Shown here piece after piece: positions 1 to 7,262 of a stretch of 10,179 nucleotides of DNA. Origin of the DNA: Flavobacterium psychrophilum (GTDB taxonomy: Bacteria > Bacteroidota > Bacteroidia > Flavobacteriales > Flavobacteriaceae); NCBI GenBank assembly GCA_945866505.1, contig CAMBHH010000123.1, positions 1 to 10,179 of the forward strand, given 5' to 3'. The position numbers and the translations under genes were made by a program. The notes under the pieces are model-generated. The model worked only from the letters and a program-made list of their open reading frames with translations. It did no database searches and was not told the origin of the DNA. Numbering within the stretch: position 1 is the stretch's first letter; each line of letters begins with the position of its first letter.

Positions 1-795
1 TGCTAAAAATTTAGTCACCAATTCCACTGTTTCATCTGGCGCACTCATGTGTGGACAATGTCCTGTAGCCTTCATAAAAAAAATTGTGCTATTTTGTAAG
101 TGTTCATTCACATATCTTCCCACAGTTTCGGGTGCAATTACATCAGAGGCACATTGTAAAATAAGCGTTCTTGTTGTCAATGTTAACAAATCCTTACGAT
201 TATCGCCTAAAAAAGTAACGTTTGCAAATTGTTTTGCTATTTCAGGATCGCTTTGACAAAAACTATTTGCTAATTCTTTGCTCAATTCTGGTTTATCAGC
301 ATTACCCGTGATTACCGGAGTAATGGCACTCGACCAACCTAAATAATTGCTGTCCAAAGATTCCAATAATTCATTTATATCTGCCTCATCAAAACCACCG
401 TAATAGGTTTCATCATTAATATAACGTGGCGATGGACCTACCATAATCAAAGTATCAAATAAGTGTGGTGCTTTGTTAGCTGCCAATAGACCCATCATCG
501 AAGCTACTGAATGCCCAATTAAATTGATATTTTTAAGGTTAAGACTTTCGCAAATTTCTATAATATCATCTGCATAGCCTTGCAAAGAGGAGTATTTTTC
601 GTAGTCATAAGCCGAAATATCTGATTTTCCGGAGCCTACGTGGTCAAAAAGTACAATTTTGTACTTGCTACTAAACGCAGGTGTAATAAATCTCCACATA
701 TTTTGGTCACAACCAAAACCGTGCGCCATCAACATAACCTGAGTGCCTTTGCCATAAACAGTTACATTGTTTCTTTTAATAACATCTTGTCTCAT
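1..795 (-). CDS. rsbQ: RsbQ-type alpha/beta hydrolase, C-terminus cut by window edge
   Basis: The first 265 residues of an alpha/beta-fold hydrolase very close to Bacillus subtilis RsbQ. It shares the oxyanion stretch HGFGCDQ (25-31), FDHVGSGKSD (50-59), the nucleophile elbow GHS (Ser96), MVGPSPRYIND (118-128) and YYGG, and the late motif TGHCPHMS. The apparent triad is Ser96, Asp218 and His246, within one residue of RsbQ numbering. RsbQ is about 269 residues long, so only a few residues and the stop lie beyond base 1. The ATG at 795 is the natural start, and the upstream sequence is A/T-only with no SD. In Bacillus, RsbQ activates the PAS-phosphatase RsbP, which feeds sigma-B. Bacteroidota lack that sigma-B circuit, so the partner here is unknown and may lie just outside the window. 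The plant KAI2/D14 receptors belong to the same family, so a small-molecule sensing role is plausible. It is separated by 1.5 kb from the next gene and is probably its own transcription unit. Confidence 0.93.
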   Translation of the reverse strand, partial: MRQDVIKRNNVTVYGKGTQVMLMAHGFGCDQNMWRFITPAFSSKYKIVLFDHVGSGKSDISAYDYEKYSSLQGYADDIIEICESLNLKNINLIGHSVASMMGLLAANKAPHLFDTLIMVGPSPRYINDETYYGGFDEADINELLESLDSNYLGWSSAITPVITGNADKPELSKELANSFCQSDPEIAKQFANVTFLGDNRKDLLTLTTRTLILQCASDVIAPETVGRYVNEHLQNSTIFFMKATGHCPHMSAPDETVELVTKFLA

Positions 796-937
796 TTTTT
801 TTAATTTTTAAGTTGATGTATAAAAATATAAAGCATTGATAATAAATAATTTATATTTTAAAAAGGTTTTTAAAACTTCTTAAAACTTATATGCCCAATT
901 AGTAATAGTTTTGTTTTAATGATATGTTTTTTGTACT

Positions 938-1120
938 TTATATTCGACGGTTTGAAATATCAGCCAACTTTTTGCCTTTAGTTTGTACTGAGAAACAATT
1001 TATTAATTTTCCAAAAAAGAAACTCTTGAATAAAAATGTTTCGTTGTATTGAATCCTAAAAAGTTGCTTAAGAATTGCTTCTGCTCTCGTACTTGCAAGC
1101 ACAACTTGAAATGATGGTTT
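938..1120 (-). other. ORF-like segment without start codon, probable dispersed repeat or gene relic
   Basis: An open frame of 60 sense codons between a TAA at 1121-1123 and a TAA at 938-940, with no ATG near its beginning. The peptide reads like a protein (it contains LASTRAEAILKQLF and KGKKLADISNRRI), and the 1080-1105 part is less AT-rich than its surroundings. From memory, fragments of this kind are annotated as hypothetical ORFs in Flavobacterium intergenic regions. I cannot verify that here. I read it as a dispersed repeat or decayed sequence upstream of the rsbQ-like gene rather than an expressed gene. Confidence 0.4.
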
Positions 1121-1123
1121 TTA

Positions 1124-1914
1124 TGGTCAATAAACGAGCCGCTAAGCAAGTTAATTAATTATACTATAAAAATAAATAAAAAATATTATACAGTAAAGAA
1201 AAAATTAACAAAAAAAAACAAAAATGGATTTTTTAAAATTAACAGTAAATTTTTACGTGCGAACAACCAAAGTTCATACGCACTCTAGCAATGATTAAAA
1301 AGCTTTAAACAAATTGTTAATTGGTCAGCAAAACAAATGATAAAATTGTGGTTTACTATGTAAGATAGAAAAGAATCCCAGGTTGCTAAAGTGTTCAATA
1401 AAAAGAAAACGTTCTTCATACTAGCAGATTGCTATTGCCTCAATTTTTCAAAGATTAGTAGAGCAAAAACGGTTATGTTAATTGAAAAAGATTTGAGGAA
1501 ATCCGGTTTTTATTGCGAACTATCTTCTAGAACCTGTTTTGAACTTTTGTCTATTTCGATTGGTAATTTACACTTATTAATTTTCATATATCGCAATTAA
1601 ATGCTGAGTTAATAAGCAACTGTTACTAATTCAAAATGTTATTTATTAGGTGCTATAGAATTTAAATTGCGCAATTATTTCTTTGTTCAAAATCTATTTG
1701 TCGTTGATAAGATTCCTTGGAATACCTTTATAATAAATTCACATCATTGATTGATATCATTCGAATTTTTCTTAAAATCTTTCTAGAAGAGGTTAAAATT
1801 TTACTTAGACTTGTTTCGTAAACTAAGTTGATTGTAAAATTTTAAAATTAAAAATTGTTTAATTTTTACATAAAAAAAATATTTAAGAGAATAATTTTTC
1901 GCTTTTATCAGTAG
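1124..1914. other. Intergenic stretch with no supported gene
   Basis: About 790 bases of very AT-rich sequence. Open frames are short (the longest is a GTG-started 69-codon frame at 1391-1600, plus strand) and show no recognisable motif. I see no tRNA, rRNA, CRISPR or insertion-sequence ends. The stretch 1490-1560 is slightly less AT-rich and might be a further relic, but nothing supports a call. Confidence 0.5.
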
Positions 1915-2034
1915 TCAAATTCTATAAAAAAACTGCAGTAAGTACCAAACATTATTACTTTTTAATCCAATCTTACTGCAGCTTTTGTCATGCTGTAAAG
2001 TATCTGCACCCTCGTTCGTGACGACTCCTACAAA
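1915..2034 (-). repeat. ORF-like, hairpin-containing intergenic element
   Basis: A start-less open frame of 39 codons runs from 2034 to a TGA at 1915-1917, bounded upstream by a TAG at 2035-2037. Its first half (1985-2030) is noticeably richer in G and C than its flanks (bottom strand reads GTCGTCACGAACGAGGGTGC), and its second half contains a strong inverted repeat. A compact unit with coding-like composition plus a terminal stem-loop fits a dispersed intergenic repeat better than a gene. Copies elsewhere in the genome would be needed to prove this. Confidence 0.35.
1926..1986 (-). terminator. Stem-loop with U-run, terminator-like on the minus strand
   Basis: Bases 1933-1942 (ctgcagtaag) and 1972-1981 (cttactgcag) are perfect inverted arms. 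The pairing continues as A/T pairs outward past the a1932/c1982 position, which mismatches on the plus strand but becomes a U-G wobble in minus-strand RNA. On that strand the stem is followed by a T-rich run (complement of 1926-1931). The loop is about 29 nt, longer than a classical terminator, so a repeat-associated or RNA-processing structure is an alternative. Confidence 0.45.
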
Positions 2035-2174
2035 CTAAAAAATAGCGTAATGTTCTGGACTATTTTATATGCGTTTTTTAAAATAACGTGAATAATTAAT
2101 ACTCTCAATAATTGTATACAAGGAATTGAAGCTCAAAAAGTTCAATAGTGTTTGTACCAATCTAATAAAATTAA

Positions 2175-2244
2175 AAACCATTAAGTTCATTGCTAAAATT
2201 AAGATTTGTAGTGTTCTTAACCTTTTCAACGAACTTAATGGTTT
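2175..2244 (-). terminator. Long nested stem-loop downstream of the cotH-family gene
   Basis: Arms at 2175-2192 and 2227-2244 form an 18-bp stem with one plus-strand mismatch (a2189/c2230). In minus-strand RNA this becomes a U-G wobble, so the stem is unbroken only in the orientation of the upstream cotH-family gene. An inner stem (ttaaga 2199-2204 with tcttaa 2215-2220, plus aaaa/tttt) continues it. On the minus strand the stem runs into UUUUUAAUUUUAUU. It lies about 77 bases after the gene's stop and could be a terminator, a 3' UTR structure or a small RNA. Confidence 0.5.
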
Positions 2245-2283
2245 AAAAAAATCAATGTTTACAACATTTCAAGTAGAGTAACT

Positions 2284-2317
2284 AAAATAAATGTCATATT
2301 ACAATGCCATTTATTTT
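2284..2317 (-). terminator. Probable terminator hairpin directly after the cotH-family gene
   Basis: A perfect 10-bp inverted repeat (aaaataaatg at 2284-2293, catttatttt at 2308-2317) with a 14-nt loop starts 3 bases after the minus-strand stop codon. The 3' arm on the minus strand is itself T-rich (CATTTATTTTAG), so it can serve as stem and U-tract. It is AT-rich, hence a weak stem, and is backed up by the longer stem-loop at 2175-2244. Confidence 0.5.
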
Positions 2318-2320
2318 CCG

Positions 2321-5300
2321 CTAATTCTTACTAATTTTAATTACCTTTTCTATTTTGCTCTCACTTTTAGCTTTTAATAAATAGATTCCCTGCGGCAAGT
2401 CTAGCATGTCTATCTTAAACTTCAAACTGTTTGGTTTCAATGAGCGAAGTATTTGACCTTGCAGGTTGTACAATTGAACTTCGTTAATTTGATCGCTCGA
2501 TTGCACATTAATTTCAGACGTAGTCGGATTAGGATATGCTAAAAAATTTACATCTGTTTCAAAATTTTCCACAGATAATGTGTTTTGGGCATCTATTGCA
2601 ATGTTATTAAATTGCACTCGCTTTCCTTCTGACAAAAACATATTGTCACCGCCAAATCGTATTCTGAACTGAAATTGTGCTTGATTGTTAGCCACAAGCA
2701 CTTGGCTCAAATCTATTTTAACAAGTTTGTATCCAACACCAATAGTTTCTGTAGGATTTGAAATCCCTGTATTAATCCATTTAGTACCATCCCAATAATC
2801 AAAAATAAGTAAGTTGGCTGCACCATCTGTTTCTACAGCAAACGAAATTTTAATTTGTTGCAGATTAGTTGTTGGAAACACTATGCGTAGCATATTCTCT
2901 AAATTTCCATTTTTGAAAGGCTGTTTAATTTGTATACCTCTCATTGTTCCTGTATCGTAAGGCAAATCATTATTCGATGCTGAAGAATAATTTAAAGGTG
3001 TTGGCGCATTCCTTCTTTCCATAGCCGCAAATCGCCAGTTTACATCCGTACTTGTAAATGGATAGCCTGTCAAACAAGAGTTAAATTGCAAAGCTGCAGT
3101 CAAATTATTTTTTGAATAAGACGATGTTAAACTCTCCAAAGGTAAATTGTTTGGAATATCATTACCCATAAACCAAAAGTACACGACTTGATCACCATTT
3201 ACGTCTCGAGTGAAATTGGCTTTCAGCTTTTTATCGCTATCAGGAATGAATGTGATTTCAGGATTAGTACTAGATATGTCTCCTGACCAATGTGAAAAAA
3301 CATATCCAGGTTTAGCGTTTGCTTTCAGTGTTACAGGAATAGTGTTAAAATAAATTCCGGTCCACGGATAAGGACTTGCTGCAATTCCAGGCGTTGCGTC
3401 CGAAACATCTATAGTATTCATTTTAATAAATCCTGCAACAGTATCTGAAACATCTAGTTCTATATTTGCTGTATTAGGAATTTTAAAAAATGTTTGGATA
3501 GAATTTCTTTGCGCCACTGGATGATCGTTCCCGTAACTGATCAAATTTTGTTTGTCTATAGCTGTATAAAAATTTTGTGCAGGATTGCGATTTGAATTTT
3601 CGGTTAAATAAGGAGCTACCTCGTTGAATACAGTATCGGTAACCGATAAAAAATTATTAGAAGAAAGTACAGAGTTGATTAAGTCTGCAAATCGGTTTAT
3701 AAACTTGGTTTTAAAACTAGCATTGGCAAGAAGCTTGGCAAACATCATCTCATTTGGCGAGTTAACAATTCCGCCCCAATGCGCCAGCCAATCTTCATTT
3801 ATTTTTAATGCGGAGTCAAAATCTTTCACCGAGGTACGCCATTTTCCGTCGCCATAACTTCCATTTTCTGGCGTTCTGGCTTTCCAAAACGATCTTTCAT
3901 AACCATTTGCTCCTGCATAAATTTGTAAAACCATGTGATCGATAAAAGAAACAATATCCAAGCGAGAAGCAGCTTGATTGTAAAAGCTATCATTTGCCAT
4001 GTCGTTGTTGATAATGTAACTTTGAAGATTATTGTAATCTGCAAAATCATCGACTGTACCAACATCTATATCACAATTACTTCCTGCACATTTAATAATA
4101 GCAATATTATCATTATTGAGATCGAAGTTATTGGCATAATGATGCTCATCCATATTATCTCGAATGGCAGAAATCCCCCAATACTCGCCATTAAAAAAAT
4201 GAACTACTGGTCGCACCCTATTAGCACCATTATACACCGGTTGCATTAATCTATTAAAAACTACATCATTGGCCACCGATCCTCCAGAGCCATCCCCTCT
4301 CATTAAAATTTGTTTGAATTTATCGTTGGATAAATTTGGAGCATCAAAAATCGGTACAGGAAAAAGGTTTTGTTTAAAATCACCTCTTTCTTCATAATCG
4401 GTATCAGCATAAAGGCGTAGATTTTTGATTACAAATGTTCTAGAATTTGCGCCATGAATTCTATATCCACCCTTCTGATTCAAAACCGAAACAGAATTGT
4501 TGAAAACTTCGATATTTACTGGATACTCCCATAAACTTCCGCTTCGTGCATAATTGTTCCATTCAGGTCTGTAAAATTGATTATTATCGGGATTATTTTT
4601 ACGCCAAGTGTCAAAATCTACGCCAGCTGTGTAAGTTCCCTTATTATAATCAAACAAATTATCTTCTTGAGTCTGCAAAGATACTATTGGAATATTGTAA
4701 GGGTTTCCGCCAGACCATACAAAATAACTTCTTGAAACTGTTACTGAACCCACACCGTTTACATAAGATTTTGCTTTCAAAACAGTTCCTTTTCTTACAG
4801 GAATTGGTGGTATGTAAATTGGATCTTGCCTACTGTTTTTCTTAGTTAATTTATCCGGCAGAGGTGACTTATCAAAAATAGTGATGGGACTTGAATACTG
4901 AAAAGATTTATAACTTTCGGTTAAAAAAGGTCCTGGAGCTCCGTTTACTTCAATAGGATATACATTTTTATATTGAAAATTTGTTCCATTTAAATTGTTG
5001 ATGTTTGGTTCGGAACCATCCGTTGTATAAATAATTATTGCATTTGGATTGGGGTGAGAAATTGTTAAATTAAAAGGCGCAGTAAACAAACCAGAATTTA
5101 GCGAAAACATTGGTGGAACAATCAATTCTGTCAAACCAGTACCTGTATTGGAGGCATTTGGGGTTGGTTGATAGAAGTATTTAAACGCACCAGTACCGTT
5201 GGGTTGACGAGCAAAAGTGACATTTGGCGGTAGTGCAGTGGCTGGAACTGAATTCAATAAAGTTCCTGTCGCATTCGTTAAAAAAAGAGCATCTGCGGCA

Positions 5301-5641
5301 CTAAGTTTAAAATTGGTATGGTAAGGCTGCCCTACAACAACTCTATTTTTGCCCGATGCCCAAATTAACATATAAGAATTTGCATTTAAAGTAACATTCG
5401 GAAAGGTCCATTTAAAAGGTAATAAAGGATCATCTGTAAGACCGAAACCGCCTAAATTGACATGTTCTGTACCATAATTATGCAATTCAATCCAATCTTG
5501 ATCTGTACCATCTTCGTCTAAGATCGAAGTTGTGTTGGAGGACATAATCTCATTGATAGCAATATTTTGCCCAAATAAAGTAAATGAAAACAACATTACT
5601 AATAAAACAAAGTAATTATTTAATTTAAAAAAAATCTTCAT
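2321..5641 (-). CDS. CotH-family kinase protein with lamin-tail and T9SS sorting domain
   Basis: A 1106-residue exported multidomain protein. Residues 1-25 are a signal peptide ending FTLFGQ. Residues 26-165 resemble a lamin-tail domain (INEIMSSN, DWIELHNYG). Residues 174-308 resemble the chitobiase C-terminal fold (IIYTTDGSEPN). The CotH kinase-like domain spans about 317-640: GGYRIHGANSR (391-401), ILMRGDGSGG (445-454), NGEYWGISAIRD (484-495) and the metal-binding-type motif KDFDSAL (Asp607, Asp609). Residues 725-812 look like a bacterial-repeat (InlB-type) fold with YVFSHWSG. Residues 818-1015 are a beta-rich region of unknown family. Residues 1022-1106 form a type A T9SS tail (AYPNP, YNLQGQ, LPQGIYLLK). 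CotH proteins phosphorylate partner proteins in Bacillus spore coats. The substrate here is unknown. The segment ANGYERSFW (578-586) lacks the usual N-x-D pattern, so kinase activity is uncertain. It lies 272 bases after the VTC operon, probably with its own promoter, and ends in TAG followed by hairpins. Confidence 0.92.
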   Translation of the reverse strand: MKIFFKLNNYFVLLVMLFSFTLFGQNIAINEIMSSNTTSILDEDGTDQDWIELHNYGTEHVNLGGFGLTDDPLLPFKWTFPNVTLNANSYMLIWASGKNRVVVGQPYHTNFKLSAADALFLTNATGTLLNSVPATALPPNVTFARQPNGTGAFKYFYQPTPNASNTGTGLTELIVPPMFSLNSGLFTAPFNLTISHPNPNAIIIYTTDGSEPNINNLNGTNFQYKNVYPIEVNGAPGPFLTESYKSFQYSSPITIFDKSPLPDKLTKKNSRQDPIYIPPIPVRKGTVLKAKSYVNGVGSVTVSRSYFVWSGGNPYNIPIVSLQTQEDNLFDYNKGTYTAGVDFDTWRKNNPDNNQFYRPEWNNYARSGSLWEYPVNIEVFNNSVSVLNQKGGYRIHGANSRTFVIKNLRLYADTDYEERGDFKQNLFPVPIFDAPNLSNDKFKQILMRGDGSGGSVANDVVFNRLMQPVYNGANRVRPVVHFFNGEYWGISAIRDNMDEHHYANNFDLNNDNIAIIKCAGSNCDIDVGTVDDFADYNNLQSYIINNDMANDSFYNQAASRLDIVSFIDHMVLQIYAGANGYERSFWKARTPENGSYGDGKWRTSVKDFDSALKINEDWLAHWGGIVNSPNEMMFAKLLANASFKTKFINRFADLINSVLSSNNFLSVTDTVFNEVAPYLTENSNRNPAQNFYTAIDKQNLISYGNDHPVAQRNSIQTFFKIPNTANIELDVSDTVAGFIKMNTIDVSDATPGIAASPYPWTGIYFNTIPVTLKANAKPGYVFSHWSGDISSTNPEITFIPDSDKKLKANFTRDVNGDQVVYFWFMGNDIPNNLPLESLTSSYSKNNLTAALQFNSCLTGYPFTSTDVNWRFAAMERRNAPTPLNYSSASNNDLPYDTGTMRGIQIKQPFKNGNLENMLRIVFPTTNLQQIKISFAVETDGAANLLIFDYWDGTKWINTGISNPTETIGVGYKLVKIDLSQVLVANNQAQFQFRIRFGGDNMFLSEGKRVQFNNIAIDAQNTLSVENFETDVNFLAYPNPTTSEINVQSSDQINEVQLYNLQGQILRSLKPNSLKFKIDMLDLPQGIYLLKAKSESKIEKVIKISKN

Positions 5642-5683
5642 TATAGAATTACAATTTAATGATTAAAAATTTATTTAAGATAA

Positions 5684-5715
5684 TGTAAAATATAAAATAT
5701 AAAATATAAAATATT
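5684..5715 (-). repeat. 7-bp tandem repeat in the cotH-family gene upstream region
   Basis: Three perfect copies of tataaaa (5691-5711), flanked by a variant tgtaaaa before and a partial copy tatt after. They sit 43-74 bases upstream of the ATG at 5641. On the coding strand each copy gives TATATTTT, close to the Flavobacterium -7 consensus TAnnTTTG. A TTG lies upstream on the same strand, in tcttgat near 5734. The repeat therefore overlaps the likely promoter. Slippage would change the -33/-7 spacing, but that is inference. Confidence 0.5.
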
Positions 5716-5913
5716 GAACTTGTCATAAAAATCAAGAGCTAAAGTAATAAATTCTATTAGAAAAGACGTTAGCATCAACGAAATTAATAGAACAATTTTC
5801 AAAGAAAATTTAAAACTCAAACATAAGCTAAATTTTTATTACAAGCCTAGCGAAAGAAGGTGCTTTTTTTACTTGTGGTGCTATTTTTTTTACCACGAAT
5901 TACACAACCCGCT

Positions 5914-6657
5914 CTATTCAAAGTCGAACCAAAAATCATTACTTTTTCTTTTTTTTGCAAGTTTTTTAAGCATCTCATCAATAGACAAACTGTATTTAGT
6001 TGAAAATACAAACCTATCTGTTTTTTGAGGATTTGCACGATCTTCATAAAAAACTGAAAATCCCACAGCATTTCCATATTTTAAATTGTAATCACTTCCT
6101 AATTGGTATCGAATTCGGTTGTATTTTAATTTAGGATTATCCCACTTAATGAATATTTCAGCAGAAAGATTTAAGGACAACTTGCTTTTTGGAATGTTAT
6201 AATCAACAGATAATTTTTCTCTCACAATTTGTGATGGCTCTTGAAATTCGTTCCAAAACTCTGCATCAAAATAAGGTGTAGTAAATTGATACCTCGTTCT
6301 AGATGCGATGGTGAATCTACTAAGCTTATAATCATATATAAAAGAAGCAAAAAGTCTTTGATTATCTCCTTCGTATGAGGTTAAAAATCGATAACCGGCC
6401 TCAATAGTCATTTTTTTGTTAATTTTATATTCGCCAGCAAATTGAAAAACATTTGCCTGAAAAGTGGAAATATCTTTTTCTAGTGCATATCTGTATTCAA
6501 AACTTGCTTTCCATTTTTTGTTGATTTTATAATCTATTGCGGCAGATAAACGAAGTTGGGTATCAGTGTTTTGGCAATATCCAAAAAAACTGATTAAAAA
6601 AAATAATAAAAATAATTTCTTAATCGTTATCAGATGATGTTGGGATTGAATTTTCAC
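5914..6657 (-). CDS. DUF2490 family outer-membrane beta-barrel protein
   Basis: About 247 residues with a signal peptide (hydrophobic core LFLLFFLISFFGY, likely cleavage before or after CQN near 28-30), followed by alternating aromatic/polar beta strands throughout. Typical pieces are ASFEYRYALEKD (51-62), YRFLTSYEGD (89-98), EFWNEFQEP with a following RxKLSVDY, and NRIRYQLGSDYNLKYG (180-195), the pattern of DUF2490 proteins, predicted outer-membrane barrels. The start is uncertain. A GTG at 6657 gives a 38-base overlap with the DUF4956 gene and a 14-residue hydrophilic lead. A non-canonical ATT at codon 12 (6622-6624) would give MKKLFLLFF and overlap the upstream stop codon. It is the last gene of the four-gene operon and probably the outer-membrane component of the locus. 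No strong terminator is seen after its TAG. Confidence 0.83.
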   Translation of the reverse strand: MKIQSQHHLITIKKLFLLFFLISFFGYCQNTDTQLRLSAAIDYKINKKWKASFEYRYALEKDISTFQANVFQFAGEYKINKKMTIEAGYRFLTSYEGDNQRLFASFIYDYKLSRFTIASRTRYQFTTPYFDAEFWNEFQEPSQIVREKLSVDYNIPKSKLSLNLSAEIFIKWDNPKLKYNRIRYQLGSDYNLKYGNAVGFSVFYEDRANPQKTDRFVFSTKYSLSIDEMLKKLAKKRKSNDFWFDFE

Positions 6658-7258
6658 TTTCTTTTGAAAAATAATACGCTTTTAGCAAAGCAGTATCCTT
6701 TAAATAATTAATAGATATAACTTCAACTTTATGAATTTCTAAGCCTGTTCTCTCAACCAAATCAGCTATTAATTCGTCTCTCAAACTTGGCTTTATCAGT
6801 CTTACATTATCGTATATTATTTCTTTTGCATTTTCATTATTTATAAAATTGAGTCGTTCTAAAAAAAATGCAAGGCTTAAAATAACAGCATTACAAATAA
6901 TAATTATTGTAAATCCTTCACTTGAATTGGCAAGAGAATTTAACATTCCTAAAGCTACACAAATAAAGAAATAGCCCATGTCTTTTATGGAAACAACAAT
7001 AGTCCTGTATTTAATTATAGAAAAAATTGCAAATAGTCCAAATGCGAATCCTATCTTAATTTTCGCTGATCCTAGTAGATAGCAAATCATGAAATTAATT
7101 AAATTAAAAATCACAAAAGTGAAAATAAAATCCTTATTCCGATGCTTAGGATAATATATCAATCCTACTAAAACAGTAATTGCGATAACATCGATAATTG
7201 ACCTTGTTCCAAAATCAAATAAATCAAAAATTGCTACTGTGGTTTCTTCCATATCCAT
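6620..7258 (-). CDS. DUF4956 family inner-membrane protein
   Basis: 212 residues matching the DUF4956 family. Four hydrophobic segments lie at about 20-36, 44-62, 95-110 and 115-132. Between the second and third is the family's signature, a glycine-rich amphipathic stretch ending in a basic patch (FGLFAIFSIIKYRT, 73-86). A soluble C-terminal domain of about 70 residues (IKPSLRDELIADLVERTGLEIHKVEV region) follows and is probably cytoplasmic. The gene starts with ATG at 7258, 4 bases after the VTC gene's stop, so the two are almost certainly co-translated. DUF4956 genes regularly sit beside VTC-domain genes in bacteria. Yeast VTC4 joins its polymerase domain to a three-helix membrane domain that passes the polymer through the membrane, so DUF4956 may play that membrane role here as a separate chain. 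That role is inference; no DUF4956 biochemistry is assumed. A second in-frame ATG at codon 3 is possible. Confidence 0.9.
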   Translation of the reverse strand: MDMEETTVAIFDLFDFGTRSIIDVIAITVLVGLIYYPKHRNKDFIFTFVIFNLINFMICYLLGSAKIKIGFAFGLFAIFSIIKYRTIVVSIKDMGYFFICVALGMLNSLANSSEGFTIIIICNAVILSLAFFLERLNFINNENAKEIIYDNVRLIKPSLRDELIADLVERTGLEIHKVEVISINYLKDTALLKAYYFSKESENSIPTSSDND

Positions 7259-7262
7259 ATTA

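Noticed and set aside
1391..1600. 69-codon plus-strand ORF starting with GTG
   Set aside because: No recognisable motif, no conserved start context, and it lies in an AT-rich spacer where such frames arise by chance or from relic sequence.
796..2320. Possible CRISPR array, tRNA or insertion sequence in the long spacer
   Set aside because: No regularly spaced repeats, cloverleaf-like arms or transposase motifs were found on either strand.
3624..4845. Several plus-strand and one alternative minus-strand frame inside the cotH-family gene
   Set aside because: They overlap a long, domain-rich coding sequence and show low-complexity, non-protein-like composition.
5870..5906. gtggt/accac inverted repeat after the DUF2490 gene
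   Set aside because: Only 5 bp, with no T-run after it on the minus strand, so not a convincing operon terminator.
5847..6077. 76-codon minus-strand frame overlapping the end of the DUF2490 gene
   Set aside because: It is out of frame with a well-supported beta-barrel coding sequence and has no family features.
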